Below, piece after piece: positions 1 through 5,900 of a DNA stretch of 6,512 bases. Both the position numbers and the translations under genes were made by a program. Positions within the stretch are counted from its first letter, which is position 1. Each line of letters starts with the position of its first letter. The DNA is taken from NCBI GenBank assembly GCA_003695085.1, contig RFIV01000334.1, positions 1-6,512 of the forward strand. The letters run 5' to 3'. The notes below the pieces were generated by a model. The model had not been told where the DNA came from. It did no database searches and was given only the letters and a program-made list of their open reading frames with translations. Source of the DNA: Gammaproteobacteria bacterium. Lineage in GTDB: Bacteria; Pseudomonadota; Gammaproteobacteria; Pseudomonadales; Oleiphilaceae.

Positions 1-192
1 AATATAAAAATAAGAATACCTGGGCAATTAGCGTTTGAAATTTTTGCGGTCTGCAAAGGCGGCGACCCTGAAGGATGAGTCGGGTAGATGGTGTGGGCGA
101 GTTGAAGCCTTTGGCCAAGGCCCGGTTGGCAAAATTGAACTGTGTGAGCGGGGGGATTCCGACAGGGTGTGTTGCCGTGTCGTTTTGGGTGA
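1..192. other. Left flank downstream of merR, no supportable gene
   Basis: The first 20 or so bases are AT-rich, unlike the rest of the window. All three minus-strand frames are largely open here and one plus-strand frame is open to a stop at 76-78, but no start, ribosome site or recognisable protein motif supports any of them. Two small inverted repeats are visible: TTTGC/GCAAA at 43-57, and GCCTT/AAGGC at 107-121 around TTGGCCAA. Neither is followed on either strand by a T-run, so no convincing merR terminator is present. Confidence 0.4.
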
Positions 193-627
193 TTAGGCGT
201 TTGGTGGTCGGGTGGGGGCCTGGCCAGAGAGCACGTAGAGCGCGTCAATCAGCGGACAGCACAAATGACCACCTTCCGATTCGCAGCGTGTCACCAGCCG
301 GTTCAGCACCGCCTCAATCTGCCTCAGGCCTTCGATCTTCTGCCGGACGTCGGCCAGCTTGCCGGTTGCCAGCTCCCGCGCTTCATCACAGTGCGTGCCG
401 TCGTCCAGCCGCATGAGTTGGGCCACCTCATCCAGTGAAAACCCCAATTGCTGAGCATGGCGGATAAAGGCCAGCCTGCGCACATCCGAATCATCATACC
501 GGCGGATACCCTTCATGGGGCGGGACGGGATGCGCAACAGCCCCCGGCGCTGGTAGTAGCGGATCGTTTCGACATGCACGCCGGTGACCTGCGCCAGCTT
601 ACCGACGGTTAATGATTGGGCAGACAC
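193..627 (-). CDS. merR: MerR, Hg(II)-responsive activator/repressor of the mer operon
   Basis: MerR-family dimeric regulator that sits on the mer operator, represses without mercury and untwists the promoter when one Hg(II) binds. The GTG start at 627 gives 144 residues, the Tn501 MerR length, beginning MSAQSLTVGKLA; GGAG lies 6 nt upstream. The in-frame ATG at 702 would add 25 non-MerR residues and run across the operator, so I reject it. The winged helix-turn-helix covers about residues 5-75 (VETIRYYQRRGLL, then IRRYDDSDVRRL and QLGFSLDEVAQL). A dimerisation helix follows. All three Hg-binding cysteines are present: Cys80 (DGTHCDEA), Cys115 and Cys124 (CCPLI), matching Cys82/117/126 of Tn501. 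The gene diverges from merT and its ribosome site lies within the operator dyad. The identification is firm. Confidence 0.97.
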   Translation of the reverse strand: MSAQSLTVGKLAQVTGVHVETIRYYQRRGLLRIPSRPMKGIRRYDDSDVRRLAFIRHAQQLGFSLDEVAQLMRLDDGTHCDEARELATGKLADVRQKIEGLRQIEAVLNRLVTRCESEGGHLCCPLIDALYVLSGQAPTRPPNA

Positions 628-629
628 AG

Positions 630-660
630 TTGACTCCGTAGTCGGGTACGGACTTAAGTT
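630..660 (+). promoter_or_regulatory. PmerT promoter with 19-bp spacer
   Basis: TTGACT (-35, 630-635) and TAAGTT (-10, 655-660) are separated by exactly 19 bp, the overlong spacer typical of MerR-family activated promoters. It reads toward merT, whose start lies 34 bp beyond the -10 element. The layout closely parallels the mer promoters of Tn21/Tn501. It should be silent until Hg-MerR distorts the spacer. Confidence 0.93.
634..653. promoter_or_regulatory. mer operator (MerR-binding dyad)
   Basis: TCCGTA (635-640) and TACGGA (647-652) form an exact 6-bp inverted repeat with a 6-bp centre, lying between the -35 and -10 elements as expected for MerR. Bases just outside extend it imperfectly. 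The left arm also supplies the GGAG ribosome site of merR on the other strand, so MerR occupancy and merR transcription are physically linked. Confidence 0.9.
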
Positions 661-694
661 TACCACAGGTACGGAAGCGGGGAGAAATTGAGCG

Positions 695-1036
695 ATGAAC
701 AAAGAGGGTGTATCACTGTTTGCCGGCGCAGTGGGTGCGGTATTGGCCTCCGCCTGCTGTCTGGGGCCGTTGTTGCTGGTCTCACTGGGGGTGACAGGCG
801 TCTGGATGAGTCAGCTGACGGCTCTATCACCCTACAAATACTGGTTTCTGGGCGCAGCAGTGATTGCAGTGGGCTTTGCCGGGCGGCGCATTTATCGACC
901 CGTCACGCAGTGTGCGGAAGGCGAAGTTTGTGCGATACCACGTGTGCGGCGCCTGTATCAGATTCTCTTCATACTGGTGTGTGGGCTGATCTTGGTGGCC
1001 TTGCTCAATCCCCTGATCTTGCCCTTGTTTTATTGA
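695..1036 (+). CDS. merT: MerT, inner-membrane mercuric ion transporter
   Basis: MerT carries Hg(II) across the inner membrane to cytosolic MerA. The 113-residue product (family usually about 116) has three hydrophobic segments, roughly residues 8-35, 46-63 and 87-112. The vicinal pair Cys21-Cys22 sits in the first segment (ASACCLGP). The second pair, Cys73 and Cys79, lies in the loop between segments two and three, as in MerT. The start is ATG 695, with GGGGAG at 679-684 upstream. It is the first gene after PmerT. MerT normally receives Hg(II) from periplasmic MerP, but no full MerP is encoded here, so it may take Hg(II) directly or use a MerP encoded elsewhere. An overlapping frame-1 reading starting at 688 is a shadow of merT. 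Confidence 0.95.
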   Translation: MNKEGVSLFAGAVGAVLASACCLGPLLLVSLGVTGVWMSQLTALSPYKYWFLGAAVIAVGFAGRRIYRPVTQCAEGEVCAIPRVRRLYQILFILVCGLILVALLNPLILPLFY

Positions 1037-1054
1037 TTCGGAAGGAGGCAAAAA

Positions 1055-1111
1055 ATGAAAACTGTGTCCCGTGTCAGCCTTTGGTTGGGGCGTATGGGTG
1101 CGGCCTCATGA
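1055..1111 (+). CDS. 18-codon mini-ORF at the merP position (merP remnant or coupling leader)
   Basis: A very strong ribosome site, AAGGAGG at 1042-1048, stands 6 nt before an ATG, 18 bp after the merT stop. It opens only MKTVSRVSLWLGRMGAAS before TGA at 1109-1111. That stop overlaps the merF ATG (1108-1110) as ATGA. The position is where merP normally lies, and the basic start (MK..SR) could be the beginning of a lost MerP signal peptide, but no GMTCxxC metal-binding core remains. Alternatively it is a leader that feeds ribosomes to merF, which has no good ribosome site of its own. Expression is likely; a function for the peptide is unknown. Confidence 0.55.
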   Translation: MKTVSRVSLWLGRMGAAS

Positions 1112-1353
1112 ACCCCGGAATGCTGCTGAAAACCGGCATCATCGGCACCGTGGTGACCGCACTGTGCTGTTTTACGCCGGTACTGGTGATTGTGTTGGGG
1201 GCCGTGGGGTTGTCGGCATGGACCGGTTACCTGGATGTTGTGCTACTCCCGGCGCTGGCTCTGTTCGTGGCGCTGACCGTGTATGCCTGGGTACGCAGGA
1301 AGCCGGTTCAGGATTGTTGTGAAGTCAACTCGGACAAAGGAGAAACCTCATGA
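1108..1353 (+). CDS. merF: MerF, small two-helix mercuric ion transporter
   Basis: MerF is an inner-membrane Hg(II) uptake protein. The 81-residue product equals the length of the characterised E. coli pMER327 MerF and shares its signatures: TALCCFTPVLVI in the first hydrophobic helix (vicinal Cys20-Cys21), GLSAWTGYLDVVLLPAL leading into the second, and a C-terminal cytoplasmic vicinal pair, Cys70-Cys71. ATG 1108 is chosen because it gives this length and overlaps the stop of the preceding mini-ORF (ATGA); an in-frame ATG at 1120 is the alternative. The upstream sequence lacks a clear ribosome site, so translation is probably coupled. Its own TGA overlaps the merA ATG, and the merA ribosome site lies within the last codons of merF. 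The length and two-helix layout fit MerF better than MerC. Confidence 0.93.
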   Translation: MNPGMLLKTGIIGTVVTALCCFTPVLVIVLGAVGLSAWTGYLDVVLLPALALFVALTVYAWVRRKPVQDCCEVNSDKGETS

Positions 1354-2762
1354 GCGGATGCTGTTCTCAGGGGCCGGGCATTCTGGTCATCGGTTCGGGC
1401 GGTGCTGCCACGGCCGCGGCGCTCAAGGCCGCCTCCCGGGGCGCGAAGGTGACTGTTGTGGAGCGGGGAACGCTCGGGGGCACCTGCGTGAATGTGGGAT
1501 GCGTGCCCTCCAAGGTCATGATCAATGCTGCCCATGTAGTGCATGTGCGGCGACAGAGCCCATTTGACGGGGGAATTTCAGCAAGCCAACCAAACGTGGA
1601 CCGCAAGGCGCTGGTGAACCAGCAACAGGCGCTGGTCGAAAACCTGCGACAGGCCAAGTATGCCGATGTATTGGCGCGCCATGACAACATCCGCGTAGAG
1701 CAGGCCGAAGCGCAGTTTGAGGACGGACAGCATATCCGGCTGACGTTTCCAGATGGGCGAGTGGAGACCCGGGTCTTTGACAAGTGCTTCATCGGCACGG
1801 GTGCCCGGTCTGCCATTCCGCCGATTCCGGGGCTGCAGGACAGCCCGTTTATCACCTCCACCGAAGCGCTGGTGCTGGAGCAGATTCCTCCCCGCCTGAT
1901 CGTGCTCGGGGCGTCCGTGGTGGCCGTGGAGTTGGCCCAGGCCTTTGCCCGGCTTGGCAGTCGCGTGACAATTCTGGCGCGCAGCCGGGTGCTTTCGCGT
2001 TGGTCAAAGGAGATCAGCCAGGCACTGACCGATGCCCTGAAGGCGGAAGGTATCGAAGTGCTGGATGAAGCGGGCGTCAGCGAGGTGGCCCATGACGGGC
2101 GGTGTTTTCATGTGCAGACCCGTGCAGGTGTGAAGACCGCCGAGCAACTCCTGGTGGCCACCGGACGCACGCCCAACACCGAGGCGCTGAATCTTGCAGC
2201 CGCAGGCATCGAAACGCAAGACAGAGCCATCCGGGTGGATGCTCATTTGCGCACGACCCACGAAAACGTGTTTGCCGCGGGCGATTGCACCACGCTGCCG
2301 CAGTTCGTCTATGTGGCGGCCGCTGCAGGCAGTCGGGCGGGCGAGAACATGACCGGCGGGGACGCGACGCTGGATCTGTCGGTGGTGCCGGAAGTGATCT
2401 TTACCGATCCGCAGGCCGCCCGGGTGGGGCTGTCAGACGCCGAGGCGCGCGAACAAGGGATTGAGACTGACGTGCGCACTCTGGATCTGGCCCATGTGCC
2501 ACGGGCGATTGCCAATTTTGACACCCGCGGGCTGATTCGGATGGTGGCAGAACGCACCACGGGGCGGTTGCTGGGGGTGCAGATGCTCGCGCACAATGCC
2601 GGAGACGTGATTCAGTCCGCCGCACTGGCTATCCGGGCGGGGATGACGGTGCAGGCGCTGTCGGGTGAACTCTTTCCCTATCTGACAATGGCCGAAGGGC
2701 TCAAGCTCTGTGCCCAGACCTTTTCTCAGGATGTGGCGGCATTATCGTGTTGTGCGGGGTGA
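1350..2762 (+). CDS. merA: MerA, mercuric reductase lacking the N-terminal HMA domain
   Basis: Cytosolic FAD-dependent, NADPH-using flavoenzyme of the pyridine nucleotide-disulfide oxidoreductase family, reducing Hg(II) to volatile Hg(0). The start is ATG 1350 with AAAGGAG 7 nt upstream. Visible in order: FAD-binding GSGGAATAAALKA (residues 15-27), redox-active Cys46 and Cys51 in GGTCVNVGCVPSK, the NAD(P)-domain motif GASVVAVELAQAF (from 187), ATGRTPNT (270-277), AAGDCT with Asp312, QFVYVAAAAG, the FPYLT tyrosine (Tyr444, equivalent to metal-binding Tyr605 of Bacillus RC607 MerA), and the C-terminal Hg-binding pair Cys467-Cys468 (SCCAG). At 470 residues it matches the Tn501 core but lacks the roughly 90-residue NmerA domain. 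It starts instead MSGCCSQGPG, with an extra vicinal Cys4-Cys5 pair that may stand in for NmerA. No terminator is evident after it. Confidence 0.97.
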   Translation: MSGCCSQGPGILVIGSGGAATAAALKAASRGAKVTVVERGTLGGTCVNVGCVPSKVMINAAHVVHVRRQSPFDGGISASQPNVDRKALVNQQQALVENLRQAKYADVLARHDNIRVEQAEAQFEDGQHIRLTFPDGRVETRVFDKCFIGTGARSAIPPIPGLQDSPFITSTEALVLEQIPPRLIVLGASVVAVELAQAFARLGSRVTILARSRVLSRWSKEISQALTDALKAEGIEVLDEAGVSEVAHDGRCFHVQTRAGVKTAEQLLVATGRTPNTEALNLAAAGIETQDRAIRVDAHLRTTHENVFAAGDCTTLPQFVYVAAAAGSRAGENMTGGDATLDLSVVPEVIFTDPQAARVGLSDAEAREQGIETDVRTLDLAHVPRAIANFDTRGLIRMVAERTTGRLLGVQMLAHNAGDVIQSAALAIRAGMTVQALSGELFPYLTMAEGLKLCAQTFSQDVAALSCCAG

Positions 2763-2820
2763 CTCAGGTTACACGGCAGACGGTACAGGAGTGCAGGATG
2801 CGAAACATTTGATGGTTGAA

Positions 2821-2836
2821 TGTGATGGCTGTCACA
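2821..2836. promoter_or_regulatory. CRP-type (cAMP receptor protein/Vfr) binding site
   Basis: TGTGA (2821-2825), TGGCTG, TCACA (2832-2836): both half-sites match the CRP consensus TGTGA-N6-TCACA exactly, with AA before the left arm also fitting. Its centre (2828.5) lies about 64-66 bp upstream of the start expected from the TATAAT at 2882, in the class I activator range though between the canonical -61.5 and -71.5 positions. It probably controls the downstream lipoprotein gene. Binding is inferred, not shown. Confidence 0.6.
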
Positions 2837-2872
2837 GTCAAAAGCGAACAGGATCGGCGTCAGGAAAGCTAG

Positions 2873-2900
2873 GCCAAAGGGTATAATTTGTTCGTTTGGC
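2873..2900. promoter_or_regulatory. Inverted repeat bracketing the -10 element
   Basis: GCCAAA (2873-2878) and TTTGGC (2895-2900) are exact inverted arms separated by 16 bp that include the TATAAT. The geometry would suit a dimeric repressor or a small hairpin, but six-base arms can arise by chance. Nothing links it to a known regulator. Confidence 0.25.
2882..2887 (+). promoter_or_regulatory. Candidate -10 element of the lipoprotein gene
   Basis: A perfect TATAAT lies 89 bp before the start codon. No good -35 is found at 16-18 bp upstream (GTCAGG is the sequence at 17 bp), and there is no TG extension. A consensus -10 with a poor -35 downstream of a CRP-type site is the usual form of an activator-dependent sigma-70 promoter. 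The predicted transcript start is near 2894, leaving a leader of about 83 nt. Confidence 0.5.
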
Positions 2901-2917
2901 AGGGAGGCCATCGGGCG

Positions 2918-2969
2918 CAGTCCTCTGTCATACGCATAAGAACGATAAATCCTGACAGGGAAAGGACTG
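2918..2969 (+). promoter_or_regulatory. 5'-leader hairpin that pairs with the Shine-Dalgarno
   Basis: CAGTCCT-CTGTCA (2918-2930) is complementary to TGACAG (2953-2958) plus AGGACTG (2963-2969). This gives 13 Watson-Crick pairs interrupted only by a 4-nt bulge, GGAA (2959-2962), around a 22-nt loop. The 3' arm contains AGGA, the core of the AAAGGA ribosome site (2961-2966) for the ATG at 2977. When folded, the ribosome site would be largely hidden, so the element could act as a translational switch (temperature, ligand, sRNA or protein). It does not match a riboswitch class I recognise, and there is no T-run to make it a terminator. Confidence 0.55.
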
Positions 2970-2976
2970 TACCGAT

Positions 2977-5900
2977 ATGAAAGGCCAAGAACTCAACCTC
3001 GGCAGGCTGCGCACGGCAGCTTTTTTAGTGGCGGGCGCATTGATACTGTCGGCGTGTAGCAAGAAAGACGAATCCTCCGACTCCACTCCCACACCGCCGC
3101 CGGCGGAAATCATGTATCAGGCGACCAATGTGCCGGTATCCACGAGCTGTCCCACAGGCGGCATATACGTGGATATTGGCAAGGATCTCAATCGCAATGG
3201 TTTGCTCGATACCAACGAAATCAAGCGCACGGATCAGGTGTGCAATGGCCGCAACGGCCGCAATGGGCGAGACAGCCTGATTGAAGTGGAAGACGAACCC
3301 GCCGGGGAGAACTGTGCCGCAGGCGGGTACAAGCTGCGCGTCGCGACCGATACGGATGGCAACGGCAAGCTGGATGATGACGAGCCCAACGTGCAGGTGA
3401 AGTATCTCTGTCACGGTGTGGATGGACAGGACGGCCAGGATGGCCGTGACGGGCGCGATGGCGTCAATGGGCAGGATGGTGTGGATGGATTGACTTCGCT
3501 GGTCACCAATGAAGCCCTGGCCTATGGCGATGACAACTGCCCGACCGGCGGTGTGCGTATACGAACCGGGCTGGACCTGGACGGAAATGGCCAGCTGGCT
3601 GTGCCGGATGAAGTGCAGAGTGTGCAATATGTCTGCAATGGTGAAAAAGGGGAGCAAGGCCTGGATGGCATGACCAGCCTGGTGCGTACCAAGGTGATTG
3701 AGGGCCCTGAAGTGTGCCTCAACGGCGGTGTCCGCATCGAATACGGTCTGGATGACAATTCCGACGGCATGTTGAGCACCGAGGAAGTGGACAACTTCCA
3801 GAATGTCTGTAACGGTATCAACGGAGCCGACGGGCAAAACGGCACTGATGGTGAAGATGGCCAGAACGCCCTGGTGAAAACCGTGGCAGTGGCTCCGGGT
3901 GATGCGTGCGCTGCAGGCGGGACGCGTATCCACTATGGGCGGGATGCCAACCGCAACAACGTGCTGGATGCCGGAGAAGAGAGCGGCAGCACGCTCCTGT
4001 GTAACGGCCAGAATGGCACCGACGGTCAGGATGGTGTGAACGGGACCGATGGCCTCTCCACGCTGGTCAGCCTGGTTACACTCGCCGAGGGCTCCGAGGC
4101 ATGTGCCAATGGCGGCACTCAGATTGTGTATGGCGCCGACAGTGATCGTGACGGCACACTGGATGACGGTGAGGTTCAGGGGCGTCAAAATGTCTGTAAC
4201 GGGGCTGACGGCCGCGATGGCGTGGATGGTCGTGACGGAACCAATGGCACAGACGGGGCAGACGGTCAGGACGGTACCGCTGCACTGGTGAAGACCGAGA
4301 CCTTTACTTCCTCCGCCAACTGTCCGGACGGTGGCGTCACCATTCATCACGGTCAGGATCTCGACAACGATCAGATGCTGGATACGGATGAAATCCTGGG
4401 CTCTACAGAGGTGTGCAACGGTGCAAACGGGGCCGATGGGGCTGACGGACAAGACGGCATCAACGGTCAGGACGGAACGGATGGTCAGGACGGTCTGAAT
4501 GCCGTAACCGATACGCAAACCGTGGCCCTTGGCGAGGAAGGCTGCGCAGCCGGTGGCATCAAGGTCCTGTTTGGACTGGATGCGAACCGCAATGGCAGTC
4601 TGGATGCCGGCGAGGAAAGCAGCTCGCAGGTGCTGTGCAACGGGCGCGACGGCGCTGATGGTAGGGACGGGGCTGATGGCGCGGACGGTCTGAGCACCGT
4701 GATTGCCACGGCAGCCAAGACAGCCGACGAGGACTGCCCCACGGGTGGTTTGTGGATCTACAGCGGTCTGGATGACAACCGAAACGGTGTGCTGGATATC
4801 GAGACTGAAAAAGATGCCACCGCGTATGTGTGTAATGGCGTTGTCCCCGAAGGTGTAGCCTGCTACCTGCAGAGCTATAACAATGGTTCGCGCTACCTGC
4901 AATGTGGTGATGACGAGCCGGTGCTGATCGAGGAAGGCATTGACGTGGTGGAGGTTACGGTTGAGTCCATCACCGGCGGATACCGGATTCAAGATAACTG
5001 GGATACCGCTGGCGGAACCTCTATTTCTGAATCCAGTCTTCATTACGCGAGCCACCGGAATCCTCATTACGTATTTGATGTGCAGAGCGAAGGTACAGTC
5101 AGTTACGCATTGATCTCTGGTGCCGGCGGCAGGGTTTTCATCGTGGATGAACTGGGGGTTGTGCGCAATGGTGTGGGTTATTCGTCCAACAGTATCAGCC
5201 TGGAGCCGGGGCGATACACTGCTATTGCAGCGACTACCCGGGGCGCTTTTGGTAGCTTCTCTCTTGAGCTGACGGGGGATATCTCAAAGCCCCAGAAAAT
5301 TGCTGCTGGAAAGGTCTGGATTTCGACCCGATGGGAGAGCGGTGTCAGGGGGTCTACCGGTGATCCTAAAGAGGTCAGTATTCGAAACCCCTGGTTCCGT
5401 TTTACGGTTGACAGGCATGATTACATTGACTTTGATGTGACCAGCAATCAACAGGTTACTGCTTTCTTGTTGAACGAAGATGGCACGTTGGTCTCAGGTG
5501 GGGAAATTTTGTCGAAGAGCTGGGTCAAAGAGCTGCCGGCAGGTACCTACGAGCTGGCGGTTACGGCCAATGCAACGGAAGAGAATGGTCGCGTCACGCT
5601 GGTGGGGCCGGTGTCCGGTTTCAGCCAGATCAACCCGGAAATCCGCGAAATAACCGGTACATTGCCTTATGCGGCGGGTGCAAACTTTGAATCGTATCGC
5701 AATGATCATTATCGCTTCACGCTCGAGGAAGAAACGCGATTCGATCTTGTGTACTCCAACACGGGCAGCATCGCAAGAAACTACGTGGAGATGAGGCGTG
5801 ATGGGTATCCGATTGATATCCGGATTACGGACAATACAAATGAAACCTCTGCAGGCGGGCAAGTGCTGCAACCGGGTGACTACGAACTGGTTGTGGGGTT

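Noticed and set aside
1..78. End of a plus-strand gene (open frame to TGA at 76-78)
   Set aside because: Only 25 codons are in the window, the beginning is AT-rich, and the sequence matches nothing I recognise.
75..416. 113-codon plus-strand frame at the left edge
   Set aside because: It runs antisense through much of merR, and its Arg/Ser/Pro-rich product is typical of a shadow frame.
628..702. Longer merR from the ATG at 702 (169 residues)
   Set aside because: It would extend through the promoter and operator and add 25 residues unlike MerR. The GTG at 627 gives the family length and has a good ribosome site.
688..1353. 221-codon plus-strand frame spanning merT and merF
   Set aside because: Only its last 81 codons (merF) are real. 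The earlier part overlaps merT in another frame and has no protein-like features.
1108..1353. MerC or MerE instead of MerF
   Set aside because: MerC is longer with four helices, and MerE has a different cysteine layout. The 81-residue length, LCCFTP motif and C-terminal vicinal cysteines fit MerF.
1..2762. Tn21/Tn501-type transposon carrying the mer operon
   Set aside because: I found no transposase, resolvase, merD/merE tail or terminal inverted repeats in the window. Mobility cannot be judged without more flank.
2763..2880. Intrinsic terminator directly after merA
   Set aside because: No GC-rich stem followed by a T-run is visible, so read-through toward the lipoprotein gene remains possible.
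3244..4689. CRISPR-like or minisatellite array
   Set aside because: The repetitive DNA is in frame, codes for Gly-Xaa-Asp/Asn triplets and varies at synonymous sites. There is no conserved repeat with unique spacers.
3025..5067. 680-codon open frame on the minus strand inside the lipoprotein gene
   Set aside because: It is antisense to the repeat modules. The Gly-Xaa-Asp/Asn codons (GGN, GAY, AAY) give no stops when read in reverse, so the openness is a side effect of the repeats. Its product is low-complexity with no recognised motif.
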